This document shows, one piece after another, positions 1 through 11,469 of a stretch of 64,000 nucleotides of DNA. A model generated the notes under the pieces. The model saw only the letters and a list, made by a program, of their open reading frames with translations. It searched no databases and had not been told where the DNA came from. The stretch covers positions 6,520,001 through 6,584,000 of the forward strand of contig NC_063993.1 of the NCBI RefSeq assembly GCF_932276165.1, in the 5' to 3' direction. How positions within the stretch are numbered: position 1 is the stretch's first letter; each line of letters starts with the position of its first letter. The stretch is from Plutella xylostella (Eukaryota > Arthropoda > Insecta > Lepidoptera > Plutellidae). A program made the position numbers and the translations under genes.

Positions 1-485
1 TGGTAATTAAGGCATTTGACATTGTAGGTCCGTAATTCTTTATTTTTCATACAATCATTGAAGATATTCAAGCTAATGCTGAACAACTTAACATAATCGT
101 CTCAAGGCTAAGAGGCAGTTAAACACATCCAGGCATTAAGAAAACAATAAAAACAACGATTGTTTTAAAATTGTAATGATGCCATTAGAGACGAGGCTTT
201 ACATTCGCTGAGAGGCAGCGAGGCTTTAAAGATGGTCGCGGCCTACATTCACCAGCCGATGCGTGAGCGGTGTTTTCTCTCTCTTGCTCGATAGACCCTA
301 CTACCAAGGCAGAAAGAGACAGCGTTGAAGTTAAGACGAATCAGCCAGCTAACAGAGAAGCCAGCCTTCTAAAGAAGGTTGTAGGTTGTATGTTTTTTAA
401 TTGATATGCATTTTGGAAGCGGATAGCAACGCGACGGAAGGAACTTAGTAAACATACTTATTTATAGCTTAAAAGCAATTTCGCG
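1..485. other. Non-coding sequence left of the first LINE
   Basis: No coding frame or RNA gene is recognised here. The stretch around 180-350 is more mixed in composition than the AT-rich surroundings and contains a short direct duplication (gaggcttta at about 191 and 228). It lies in what I infer to be a large Btk29A intron, because no Btk29A SH3, SH2 or kinase exon is visible between here and the BTK-motif exon at 11688. Confidence 0.4.
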
Positions 486-495
486 CACGTACACC

Positions 496-2856
496 TTGAC
501 AATGTTCCCTCATAAAGATATCCACAAAGGTACCTGGAAGTCACCTGATGGAAAAACAGTGAACCAGATCGATCATGCCGTGATAGATGACAGACACAAA
601 AGCACCATACAGGACGTGCGTTCGTACAGAGGGCCTGACTGTGACAGCGATCACTATCTGCTTGGTATCCAACTCAAGGCAAGGATCACGGTAAAAAGAA
701 GGAATAACACCAGAAAAGAGGAGCCGATTAACTTAGACAACCTAAGAGACCCAGATATAAGAGAAAAGTTTCGATTAGAGTTGAATAACAGGTTTAACCT
801 GCTCACGGTTGACGCGGATATTGACAGTCACTGGGATAGTGTGAAACACACAGTAAAAACAACAGCTGTTAAAGTACTGGGAAGAAAAAGAAACACCAAA
901 AGAAGAAAGTGGTGGAATCAGGACTGCGAAGACATTGTCAAGGAAAGGCGGAAATGTAAAATCCAGGCTGAGAATAACGAGGAATGGGTTGCCAAATATA
1001 AGAAGGTCCAAACGGAAGCTAGAACGATAATTAAGAGAGCCAAAAGACAGCATCTGGACAACATCGTAAGAGGGATGGAGACACTCCTCAGAGCTAACGA
1101 GTCACGGAAATTCTATAAGGAAGTAAGCTCCTGCAAGAAAGGCTACCAACCCACGGCTCAGTTCCTTGAAGACGATGATGGAAACCTGATATCGGACAGA
1201 GATACCATCATGACCTGCTGGCGTGACTATTTCCAGCAACTGCTCAACTGCCCACCACTCGAGGAACAAGTACCCCGCTCTATGGAACACAATAGCGAAA
1301 TCGTGGAACCCCCGACCTTTGAAGAAGTCCGTGAAGCCATAATGAGACTCAAAAACCACAAAGCACCGGGCATTGACGACTTACCCTCCGAATTGTGGAA
1401 ATACGGCGGGGGTCGAGTACAGTCGGAACTATTCCAGTTACTGTGCAAGATCTGGGAAGAGGAAAAGCAGCCAAAGGAATGGAACCTAGGAGTGATCTGC
1501 CCCGTACACAAAAAAGGGTCCAAAAAGAAGTGTACCAACTATCGTGGCATTGCGTTGCTCCCGACAGCGTATAAGGTCCTGTCCTACGTGTTGCTCAAGC
1601 GATTGGAGCCATACACGGAAAAAATCCTTGGTGATTATCAGTGTGGCTTTAGACGCAACCGTAGTACAGTCGATCAGATCTTCCTCCTGAAGCAGCTTAT
1701 GGAGAAGAAATGGGAATACGCGCAGAGCATCCATTCACTTTTCGTGGACTTTACTAAGGCGTACGACAGCATTGATCGAGAAGCGCTGTTCACTATCCTA
1801 CGCAACTTTAAAATACCGGCAAAAATAGTGAACATGGTTGAGGTTGCCACAAAGGAGAGTAGGATGAAGGTTCGTGTTGGAGGAGAACTGACGGATGAGT
1901 TCGCGGTGGTCACCGGTCTAAAGCAGGGGGATGCCCTATCGCCTATGCTTTTCAACCTAGCCCTGGAGCATGTTCTCAGAGGAGTTTTAGAACTTGACTT
2001 CGGGCTACAACTCAATGGAAAGCACAAGGTGGTTGGCTATGCCGATGACCTAGCGGTGCTGGGCAAAACAGCTGAAGAGGTTCGGAAAGCTGCGAAACTC
2101 CTTGATACAGAAGCCGGAAAAATAGGTTTAAGAATAAACCGCGGAAAAACCGAATATCTCCACATGAAGCGCTACAAGGACAAGTCCGTTCGCAGACAAG
2201 ACCTGCAGGTTGGAGATGTGACGTACAAAGGGGTCTCCCGGTTTAAATACCTAGGCTGCACTGTCACGGATACGAACACTCGCGACGAGGAAATCGATAC
2301 CCGCATCCAAAGCTTCCTGCGCTGCAGTGCCGCTTTGCATAAAGTGTTGACGTCTAGGCTTCTGAGCAGAAACACCAAACTCAGAATTTACAAAACGGTA
2401 ATAAGACCGATACTGATGTACGGGTGTGAGGCCTGGACGTTAACGCAGAAAGAAGAGAGCAAACTGCTGGTGGCGGAACGGAAGGTCCTAAGGAAGATCT
2501 TTGGCCCAAGACAGAGACCCGATGGAAGCTGGAGAGTCCTGAAAAACGCCGAACTGGAAGATCTGATGGCGGGGGCTAACATAGTGGGAGAAACAAAAGC
2601 CCACAGACTTCGCTGGCTAGGCCATCTCCAGAGAATGGGAGAAGATCGTAGCGCAAAAAGAGCCTACATGGGCCGTCCGACGGGGCGCCGACCGGTGGGC
2701 CGGCCCAGGTACCGCTGGAGTGACGCGGTGGAGGCGGACCTGCGCGAGCTACAAGTCGTAGACTGGCGGGAGACTGCACTGGACCGTCAGAAGTGGCGAT
2801 CTCTTGTATCGGAGGCCAAGACTCACTTTGGGTCGCTGAGCCAGCGGAGTAAGTAA
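496..2856 (+). mobile_element. 5'-truncated RTE-like non-LTR retrotransposon with intact endonuclease-end/RT ORF
   Basis: A 786-residue open frame encodes the end of an APE-type endonuclease (SDHYLL at residues 51-56, the closing catalytic histidine motif) followed by a reverse transcriptase. The RT has a PGIDDLPSELW block at about 291-301, FVDFTKAYD at 416-424, GLKQGDALSP at 474-483 and YADD at 515-518. The C-terminal part ends in a GRP-rich segment, GRPTGRRPVGRPRYRW. The stop codon lies inside a (AAGT)n tail at 2848-2867, a 3' end typical of RTE-type LINEs. The first methionine is only where the frame opens: most of the endonuclease is missing, so the copy is 5' truncated near position 490. 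The frame has no stop or frameshift, so the copy looks young. It would make, copy and integrate LINE RNA. It lies on the plus strand, antisense to Btk29A. I could not find a convincing target-site duplication. Clade naming (RTE) is from family knowledge. Confidence 0.9.
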
Positions 2857-2867
2857 GTAAGTAAGTA

Positions 2868-4800
2868 CATATTACTGCAGATGTCAAAATATAAAAAACA
2901 AAAACATTTTAACAAATCATAGGACGAAAAGATCTCGAGACGGTACTTGGAAAAACCTTTTTAAATTTTATTTTTTTATGTATACCACTGAAACGTACAG
3001 ACAGACACTTCCACTTTGAAATAGTGAATTCCGGGGTAGGCAAAGGTTCATTTCTGCACCCACTTTTCACCAAGTATTTGCGTGGGTCCACTGTATAATG
3101 GCTGGAGACCCTATTGCCTTACATGCAGAAAACTGGCCAGATGCTCGGACCAAAAATTATATTTTATTGTTTATCTGAACATTATTTCACAGAAATAACT
3201 GACAGCTGGTGCTGGGACGTGAGCGTGACCGATGCGCCATGTGACGTACTTGCAAATTTTATAGTCATTATTATATTACCTAAATACCTCAAGTATCAAG
3301 ATTTTTAATTAGCGTGACTTCATCGCAATTAGTATTCTGATTATTTAATTTAGATAAAGTGATATAAAAGAAACATGACTCTACCATTTATATTATTATT
3401 ATTTATAAAGGATATTGATAAATATCCAAACGATATTCAAGTCCATTTTTTTAAATATCAAGAACGCACTAAGCATTCAAAGTTTCAAACTATTATGAGG
3501 ATGTCACGCAATAAGTCATTTCCGCTTCAACTTTGCTAAAGAAGTATTAAAATTTTATGCAGAATTGTTTCTAGCATATTTCATGTCAAGGTTAAATCTT
3601 CACATAGTCAAATTCTGCTGTTTCCTATCTGCATCTGATAAGTAACCCTTTAAAATATGTACTTATAAACTACCCTCAAATCAGAAAAATACAAATATGG
3701 ACATAAATACGCTGCGATTCACCTAACTTGACCAAAATAGCGATATATTGTCAATAGTCTGCTCGTGAGACGAAACTAGTCAATAATTTCATTCCCGCGA
3801 CTCGGCATTTATTCATTTAACTGCGGTTGATGTATGTGCCTAATAAAGTAGATAAACGACACAGGAAAATTATAGATATGGTAGAGTTACACAGGAAAAT
3901 TGATAATTTTTTGAATCAAACTGTGCAAAAAAGAAAAAAATATGTGGATTCTTAGAACGGGCGCCTCTACCTGGCCCTGACCACTACGATCGGTTAATTT
4001 ATTATTGTTATGATACAATACACCACTTCTTTTCCAAACATCAATCAATTACGAACAATTAATGTTACCAGTTAGAGTTGGTATAAGCCGGTTGCTAATT
4101 AAATTGTACAATATTATGTAATTAACATTGTTGAGGTCTAAAACCTCATTATCACTCAGCTAGTCTCAGAAGTACTAACCTCAAGTAAGGTGCAATTTAA
4201 ACGCTTCATCAATAAAGTTGATAAAACATGTTCGTTGTTCAAAGGAGAACGGCAGTGGGCGTACCGCCTTTTTTTGGAGCGTTTCAGAACCATGTTTTCG
4301 CCATTTATTAATACAGTTTAGATAAGGTATTTTCAGTAATTACAATATTTTTAGAAGTCGGGGGAAAAGAAAAAATGATAAATGAAGAATATTTAAATCT
4401 AAGGATAATGGAACGTAAAAACAAACATATAGAGAACGGAACGTAACAACAGTGGTGCCAGACCTCGGAATATTACCAGCAAATCCGAGCAAAAAAAAAT
4501 CGAATAGGAATATCGATACATTCTTAAATACAAAAGATATTTTATTTATCAATAAATTACATGTTCTGGTACTATTTGTGCCACAACTAGTACATTTGGT
4601 TTATAAAATATCATTATATTTAAGTCTTGAAGACTTTTATCTATAGTAAACCATTTTATTTTTCTCTTTATTCGATTCACTATAATCGATATTTTTGAAT
4701 ATTTAAATCTAATAACACTGAATCTTGCTTGTCAATCTTGTCATAGTAGTTGTTATTTCATTTTCCATTACCTAACCTAATTATTTAATATTTTGAATAC
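2868..4800. other. AT-rich non-coding stretch
   Basis: No gene is supported. Around 3050-3080 there is a short match in style to the body of the SINE seen at 31463 and 43641 (ctgcacccacttttc), probably a decayed fragment. The rest is AT-rich sequence with scattered stop codons in all frames. Confidence 0.45.
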
Positions 4801-4801
4801 C

Positions 4802-4942
4802 GCTGAAACTGCTGAAGATATAGAACAAATGTGACAAAGGGGAGAACCAGACCCGGTTCCTGTTCCACCTCCCCGGCAGGCTCCCGTCCCACTTCTTCAT
4901 CAGGAACCTGCAGAAGCAGCAGAACGAGAACACGCAAAATCC
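4802..4942 (+). pseudogene. Possible coding relic, proline/glutamate rich
   Basis: One plus frame reads as protein-like text with a GEPDPVPVPPPRQAPVPLL run followed by QEPAEAAEREHAKS, interrupted by one in-frame stop just before it (tga at about 4832-4834). GC content jumps relative to the flanks. No family is recognised. It may be a decayed transposon ORF or a chance GC-rich patch. Confidence 0.2.
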
Positions 4943-5069
4943 TGACAATATTTTCTATGAACACTGTATATATTATTAAGAAATATTATAAATAAATGAA
5001 CAATAAACAAACAAACAACCATAGGGTGATAAATACCTAAGTCAAATATGAGAAGAGCAACTGCGTTCT

Positions 5070-5170
5070 TCAGTTCGAATCCCGGCGCTGACATGTACCA
5101 ATGTGTTCTTTGAATTTAATTAAAATGTATACCATCACACTTACAGTGAAGGAAACCTGCATACCTATCT
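5070..5170 (+). repeat. Fragment of a tRNA-related SINE
   Basis: The segment has a tRNA B-box-like string (agttcgaatcccggcgctg) followed by text common after tRNA heads in lepidopteran SINEs (gtgaaggaaacctgcatacc). No A box or complete tRNA-like head is present, so it is a fragment rather than a tRNA gene. Confidence 0.4.
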
Positions 5171-7060
5171 AGATTTAGCACATCTAGAGAGCCAGGTGCA
5201 GGTACTTACACCCCAACAGAGAATAGAATAGAGTAGGTAATAGGAACATAAAATTCCTAAAGTTGATTCCAGGCAAATTATGTTATGTAAATAAAACAAT
5301 GATCTTTTAAACAGTATATTTTATTTCAATACATTACTCGCCAAATGCATACCCATATAGTAGAACCTTTACATATAGCATTTCGAAATGGCATAGCAGA
5401 TCCCTGTTGCGGAATGGCATTTAAAAACTTCAGAAGTTGGATAAGTATAACATTATTCCATGATGAAAGTAGTAGCCTGATCTAGTCGATAATATTAATA
5501 AAATCATTATATTTATTATGTACGTTGCACGTCCCGTATTTATTTAAACGTAAACATATAACTTGATATACCTAACATATTATTATCAAATTATTATTCA
5601 CGTTGTTCGTCTTGTGTTGTTCAAGTGTTGACATGGTGTTGACGTTTATTTGTTGACATGACACATTTTTTTATCATTTCAATTTTTCTGCTCTGGTTTG
5701 TCAATTTTTATCATTATACTGAGATCCAACCTAGACATTTATGACGTAAATCACAGAGTACTTGGCATAAACATTACTTCACTTGACGTTCCATTCTTCC
5801 TTTACGAATGTTTACGTTCCATTGCGACTACATTTTAAAGATTCTTTTATTCCGTTTTTCTCTTTTCTCCCAGCTTCTAAAAATCTAGTAATTAATTGAC
5901 TTGTGTACCTGTACAGTGTCTCTCTAATCATGGTACTTTCATTACGGAACCCGTCATTTCCATAGTGGTACAAAACGTCCTTAGAACCCTGCCTTTGTCC
6001 TTTAAAGATTTTTAAACTTTTAAAATGCAACTTGCTTCTGTAACTTTTCAGTAATCTGTGCTTCTACATTCGATTTTGAAGTTCAGACGTACCTACTACC
6101 TAAGTGGACAATCAATGAATCTAAAGGCGTTTACGGACAAACTTCGGACTATAACGAGTAGTTTATGACACCGCATTTATCTCAATAGAAGAAACATCTG
6201 AACTGAAAACACGTCTTTCAATAAAAGTGTGTACGTATATGGAATGCATTCGTACAGTTTTTACTTTTAAAACCCGCTGGTTGACCGACTTACTTTTATA
6301 GGCGCTGGCCATTTCCGCAGTTAAGGTCTTATGGACAGGAGTATTTAGCCCAACGGATTTCGGTAGTACCTAGTCTTTTATGGGTCGCATTTTTAGGCCC
6401 AGATTTCCTAATATAACGTTGACATGTACTTATTCTAACAGATACTAAGAATTTTTTGAAATAAGCAGAGAGGTTTTAAGAGCTTACAAAAAAGCGTTAA
6501 TAGGGTTCGTATTAAATTCAGTCTTTTAAAAGAAGTGGATACTACAAAACTTCGTTTTAAATTCAAAGAGTTTTAAAGCTTTATACTTCGACGAAAAATA
6601 AGCTCCTAAATAGGCAAATGAAAAACCAAATTCATCATCTCTGTTTTATTTGAACGCCCTCTGAAAGGGAAAGGGTAATTGCTTTTTTACTTCAATTTCT
6701 ATATACATTCAAACACGGTACTTATTTCAATTGAAACATCAGAAACATTATTTTTTCTCGTTTTTTGGACTTGAATCTATGTAAATTTGCTAATTATTGA
6801 TCCGATGTCGGTATTGAACAAACATCAAACATTCAGACATTACTGATCGAAAATCCAAAAATTGAGTCATACATAGTGATTAAACTTTCATTTACTACAG
6901 TCGACATATTTCAACTTGTCAGTAATACATATAATGTGAAAGTTGGATGAGTCACAAGTCCCAGTACACCTCACAGGTAAAAGTAAGAGTACATACGAGC
7001 TGCTTGGCCAACCTTCATACGATCTTGCCTGGTATGGTAAGTAATAACGAAAATAATATT
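5171..7060. other. AT-rich non-coding stretch
   Basis: No coding exon, RNA gene or clear repeat is recognised. A block near 6280-6410 is more mixed in composition and could be constrained non-coding DNA, but nothing in it identifies a function. Confidence 0.4.
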
Positions 7061-7345
7061 GTACGCAATATAAGAAAACTTATAGGCATAATATAATAGG
7101 CAAGGCGAATGATTTTGAAATCCTCTTCCGTAATGCAGATAACCATCTATTGTTTACAACAAAACCTTTATTTCGGTAATAAACTTAAGATTTTGGAAAT
7201 TTAAAGCCATTTTTATAATCATTTTTAAATACTGCGCGAAAACAGCTCGCCGTGTCATGGCGTCGTGTGTGACGTCACACTTACGTACGTCAAATTTGTT
7301 TACAACAGCAAAGTAAACAAACACTGCGTATTTTTTGTGTTAAAA

Positions 7346-7534
7346 ATGAATTCTAAAGTTTATAAGCGGTGTGCAGTGCCTCAGTGCAAAAATACATCAA
7401 TAACGACACCCAACAAGGTGTTTGTACATGTCCCATACAAGAAAATAATAAGAGATAAATGGTTAAAGCTTGCACGGCGAAACAAACTTCTACGAAACAA
7501 ACTTCTTCGGCGAAATAAACTTCTACGAGTTTAA
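7346..7534 (+). pseudogene. THAP zinc-finger N-terminal exon, truncated
   Basis: The frame from ATG 7346 begins MNSKVYKRCAVPQCKNTS and continues through VFVHVPYKKIIRDKWLKLARR. This matches the start of a C2CH THAP DNA-binding domain: C-x4-C near the N-terminus, then an aromatic/Pro segment and a W. The second half (the CxxH pair) is absent. After residue 38 the frame degenerates into short duplications of the RNKLLR unit (tandem DNA repeats at about 7480-7530) and stops. THAP domains occur in several DNA transposases, including P-element-like proteins, so with the flanking TIRs I read it as the 5' exon of a transposon gene. It is not a complete gene. Confidence 0.5.
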
Positions 7535-7584
7535 AACGAGTTTGATTGCTACTTAGTCATATTTATATCTAGTGTTAAAGATAA

Positions 7585-7824
7585 CGTAGCTAGTCACGTA
7601 GCCCGCAGAGCCGACGACCGCTGGAGTACAAAGGTTCTGGAGTGGAGACCCCGTGTCGGCAAACGGCGTGTCGGTCACCCCCAAACCGTTGGTCTGATGA
7701 TCTGCGGAAGGTAGCGGGAAGCCGCTGGATGCAGATGGGGGGTGACCGTTTGGGGTGGCGATCGTTAGGAGAGGCCTATGTCCAACAGTGGACTACAGAA
7801 GGCTGAGAGAGAGAGAGAGAGAGA
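7585..7824 (+). mobile_element. RTE-like LINE 3' fragment with 11-bp target-site duplication
   Basis: From about 7595 the plus strand translates as HVARRADDRWSTKVLEW and further on WRSLGEAYVQQWTT, the C-terminus of a lepidopteran RTE-like LINE ORF with some frame damage. It ends in a (GA)n tail at about 7805-7824. The 11-mer gttaaagataa occurs immediately before (7574-7584) and immediately after (7825-7835), a target-site duplication. The insertion therefore post-dates the TIR element it interrupts. Confidence 0.75.
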
Positions 7825-7858
7825 GTTAAAGATAAATACTAATAAAATAAACTTACAA

Positions 7859-7987
7859 AGAGGTTTTCACGTTTCTAAATTCGGAAGAGCAAAATTCTTT
7901 ATTTGTTGCAAGGAACTCGCCCAACATCAATAAATCGATCCTGGGCAAATTTGCACTGTTTGCCTTAACAAAACCTGGTTCCATTGT
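7859..7987 (-). pseudogene. YqaJ-associated-like first exon (transposon gene relic)
   Basis: On the minus strand the segment from MEPGFVKANSANLPRIDLL to EFRNVKTSL resembles the opening of the conserved N-terminus found in animal proteins carrying a YqaJ recombinase/exonuclease domain (pattern K-x-NLP-x-I-D...F...E-x-R-x-VK). This comparison is from memory and unverified. The exon ends at a good donor: the minus strand reads ctctttgtaagtttat, with GTAAGT just after the codons for TS. No further exon of it is seen, so the gene is truncated. It faces the THAP exon inside the same pair of inverted repeats. Confidence 0.4.
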
Positions 7988-8326
7988 TAAAGATAGATTC
8001 GTGTTATAAAGTCGATAAATCACAAAAACAAATATATAATCAATCGTAACGCGCAATCAGTATGTAAGGTAATCAACACATAGTGAAGCGTACATAAGTA
8101 TGACGTCATGCGCTGTGATTGGCGTTTCAGTCAAAATGGCCGATTGCAGTATTTTACTCTTTTATTTTATTGAAAATCTTATTAATCTCAATTTTTTAAA
8201 TAAAACTAAATCAGTTTTTTAAATCCTTTGAATGTGTATTTTCCTCTAAAGTCATTAAATCTTTGATAATGTAATACTGTCGACACGCCTATTATTATGC
8301 CTATAAGTTTTCTTATATTGCTAACT

Positions 8327-8722
8327 GCCTCTGTGGTCTAGTGGTAGAAGCTTCGCTTCATGACCCAGAGGTCCCGGGTTCGATTCCCGGGTGGGACCAT
8401 CAATTTGTGTTTCTAAATTGTGGTTCTGAGTTTGGTTAGGACATAGAAGGCTGATCACCTGATGTCCGAAACAGTGAAACGATCCATGCTGTCGGATGGG
8501 CATGTAAAGCAGTCGGTCCTGCGCCTAGCTCTCTCCAGTCGTGTCGGTCAATCCGTCCCATTGGGCTATGAGAGTGATGGAACAGAGAGTGCTCCTGTGT
8601 ACTGCGCACACACTTGGGCACTATAATCTACTCCTGCGTAGATGGCTGATCTCAGTTGAGATTGGCCGCCGTGGTCGAAATTCGGCTAGGAGGACATTAT
8701 TATTATTATTATTATTATTATT
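8327..8722 (+). mobile_element. tRNA-derived SINE, full head, body and (ATT)n tail
   Basis: The head (8327-8400) has pol III A-box-like text (tggtctagtggtagaag) and a B box (ggttcgattcc) and resembles a tRNA closing with gggacca. It is followed by a 300-bp unrelated body and a (ATT)n tail at about 8697-8723. The whole unit is typical of lepidopteran SINEs and is not a functional tRNA gene. It starts 5 bp outside the right TIR of the THAP/YqaJ-like element. A diverged partial head of the same family is at 34606. Confidence 0.8.
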
Positions 8723-9139
8723 GATTATGTATTTATTGCATATTTAAACTAAACACACGTTAAACTAGTGTTTAGCGCTCTCAAATATCGTTCATGCATC
8801 TACAAATAACGTGTTACACAGTACACACACCCAAAATTGGTTTTATTATTATTGTTACTCCTTTCCTAGAGTACCATTAAGTTCAAACTACCGAGAAAAC
8901 GGTGGTTCCATTTTCTATGGATTTAGGTATTTCACAATTAAATCCAATAGACGTGATGCGAACACAGTTTAGACACAAATGTCTTACTTCCGCAATCGCA
9001 CGAATTATTTGCTAATTGGTTGCGAGCAAAAATCTTTCGTTTTCTATCCACCAACGAGATTACTCTCTAATTTATAAGTGGCCATGGAAAATATAGGTCA
9101 ATTTCTTCTGATAAGTACTAATCTAATAAAATATTCATA
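8723..9139. other. Non-coding stretch between SINE and LINE
   Basis: No gene or element is recognised. The last 15 bases (9125-9139, aataaaatattcata) are the left copy of the target-site duplication of the LINE that follows. Confidence 0.5.
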
Positions 9140-10194
9140 CAATACAGCAAAGACATACGCATCATCAGCAACCTATACTGGAGGCAATCAGCAACGGTAT
9201 TGGTGGATGGAGAGGAAACAGGTGCCGTTGGTATTCAACGAGGTGTCCGTCAAGGATGCATCTTGTCCCCGTTGCTCTTCAATCTATACTCCGAAACAAT
9301 CATACGAGAAGCACTGGAAGACGTGGAAGCAGGAGTCGTCGTCAACGGGCGCGTGGTCAACAACCTGCGTTACGCGGACGACACTGTCCTATTAGCATCC
9401 ACCCAAGAAGGTCTCCAACAGATTGTAGACAGAGTTTACGAGTGCAGCAGAAGAGTTGGGTTGAACATGAATGTGTCCAAGACGAAGTTTATGGTAGTCG
9501 CGAATGAGCCCAAAACGACGACAGACTTACGCATAGGAGCGAACATCATTGAAAGAGTCGACAAATACAAGTATCTTGGGTCATGGCTGACGGACTCATG
9601 GGGGAGTGATACTGAAATACGAGTGCGTATCGAAATTGCCCGAGCGTCATTCATGAATCTGAAAAAAGTTCTGTGTTGTCGACAACTTTCTATAAAACTC
9701 CGTACCAAGATTCTGAAGTGCTACGTGTGGCCCATCGTCCTTTATGGGTGCGAGTCATGGACCATAAAGGAAAACTTCAAGAAAAAACTTGAAGCTTTCG
9801 AGATGTGGTGTTACCGACGCATGCTTCGAATCAGTTGGACCGATAAAGTCACCAATGTCGAAGTTCTGAAACGAATGCATAAGCAAGTGGAACTCGTGCG
9901 TACCATTAAGCAGCGCAAAGTAGCCTACTTAGGACACGTTTTGCGTAATAAACGATACCAGCTGCTACATACCATAATACCATTATTATGGTATGTAGCA
10001 GCTGGTATCGTTTGCCCATGCAAAGTGGAAGGAAAGAGAAGGCCTGGAAGGAGAAAATTGACGTGGCTGTGCAACATCAAAGAGTGGACCGATGTAAAAA
10101 CCGTGGAAGAATTATTTAAAACAGCCAGGAATAGAGAGCGCTGCAAAGAGCTGACTGCCAACCTTCAATGATGGAGAGGCACTATAAGAAGAAG
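9140..10194 (+). mobile_element. 5'-truncated RTE-like LINE with 15-bp target-site duplication
   Basis: The plus frame from about 9161 to the stop at 10171 encodes the second half of a reverse transcriptase. It starts in the fingers/palm with GVRQGCILSPLLFN, then YADDTVLL (catalytic YADD), then a thumb and the C-terminal GRRKLTW and ELFKTARNRERCK segments. The copy is flanked by a perfect 15-bp duplication, aataaaatattcata, at 9125-9139 and 10195-10209, so its exact ends are known. It lacks the endonuclease and the N-terminal RT and cannot be autonomous. It contains an in-frame perfect inverted duplication (see the entry at 9950). Confidence 0.9.
9950..10013. repeat. Perfect 30-bp inverted repeat with 4-bp loop inside the LINE ORF
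   Basis: Bases 9950-9979 are the exact reverse complement of 9984-10013, separated by ccat. The right arm and loop look like an extra insertion in the RT C-terminal region, where the translation reads YQLLHTIIPLLWYVAAG, yet the frame stays open across it. It is probably a templated inverted duplication formed during reverse transcription or repair. Confidence 0.9.
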
Positions 10195-10209
10195 AATAAA
10201 ATATTCATA

Positions 10210-11465
10210 AAAGGATAATTATAATTAACAAATTTATGAACAAAACACTTCAAAGGTTAGTTAATTTCTCCCGAGACAGATTGTGGCGTGGTCGAGTGTG
10301 CTGTCAGTCACCGAGGTCCACCTACGCAGCAAAACACTTTGATGTGGTCTCGTTCAATCACAATGAACACTTAAACCCGAGATTAGGACGATCCTTTAAC
10401 CAAGAGAGCATAATAGATTTGATGTTTTTGCCTAACTTTCCATTTCGAGCTTGTTTGTCAACTGGATTACACACTGTTCCCAGAAATGCTGAGTTTTGCG
10501 TGGACAGTTAGTTCTAACAACTCTAACAAGTTTGATCCTGATTATATCTACCTATCTTCTATTACAGTTTTATCTATTCTAGAGGATCTGTCTACCATCA
10601 GCCGATTTAAATCTTGTGTTTGCAAGTACCTTCATAAGTTTCTCTTCATTTATTAAGGCAATATTTAGCGACGCAACATCACAATGTGTTGTATACATGC
10701 GTTTCTATGAACGCCAAATTACTTCCATAGAAATGCAGTATTGACGCATCCTTCCGAAAATTTGCACCTTTAGATTAGCGCAGTGCCATAAAGACATGTA
10801 AAAAAAATGTAGATGCGATCACCTCAGTCACATTACGAGCAATATTACGGAATGAAAAATTGCTATTTACATTATAGAAGGGGCATATAAGTATCACCGT
10901 GCTGAAGTGGTGTTCGTGTTCCGATATACTGAATTGACAATAAACTTTATAAAATATCAAAGTACTTATTAAACGTCTTCTTTACTTTCTTTTGTAAAAT
11001 ACTAGTACTCAACCGATCAGGCTTTGAAATACAAGAGCGAGTTTCACAGACCGAGTGCCTCAGACGAAACAAAGCAAAAGAGTTCAAATACGTCGCGTTG
11101 GTCGATAATAGCATTGAAGAATGCTGGAATCAAAGTGTATTGACACGGCACACGATCAAAATAGTCAGGACGGTGTGACTAAAGAGACTAAATACAGTAC
11201 GATGAAGACTGAAATGAGTAAGAAAGGAAGTGTTAAAGTGTTTTCAGCTTCTTCATCACAGAAATCTAATAAATCTTCGTGAGTGCTGAATAAATTCAAC
11301 CAAACTCACATCCTTGTTTCGTATCGCCCTTCTATCTATTCTACGCCCAAAATGATAATATTCAATGAAAACGTATGATATCTCAAGTGAAGAGCCGCTG
11401 AGTGGAATGCAACTACCGGAGAGATGGACCACGCTGCTGGGATGTGGCCGGTAGCCTTAGACTAA
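10210..11465. other. Non-coding stretch, inferred Btk29A intron
   Basis: No exon or recognisable repeat is supported. Short open frames have no family resemblance and lack convincing splice signals. Confidence 0.45.
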
Positions 11466-11469
11466 GTCA

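Larger units (their letters stand above)
7064..8322. mobile_element. TIR-bounded DNA transposon relic with facing THAP and YqaJ-like first exons
   Basis: About 35 bp at 7064-7100 (gcaatataagaaaacttata and onward) is the near-perfect reverse complement of 8287-8322, differing by a 2-base indel, giving terminal inverted repeats. Between them are two gene starts pointing inward: a THAP-like exon on plus (7346-7534) and an exon on minus (7987-7859) resembling the N-terminus of YqaJ-associated proteins. A LINE 3' fragment with an 11-bp target-site duplication sits between them. The arrangement suggests a larger two-gene DNA transposon reduced by internal deletion. No target-site duplication for the element itself could be read; a SINE begins 5 bp past the right TIR and may obscure it. 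Superfamily is not assigned. Confidence 0.5.

Noticed and set aside
8327..8400. tRNA gene candidate
   Set aside because: The tRNA-like head is followed by a SINE body and (ATT)n tail, and a diverged head recurs at 34606.
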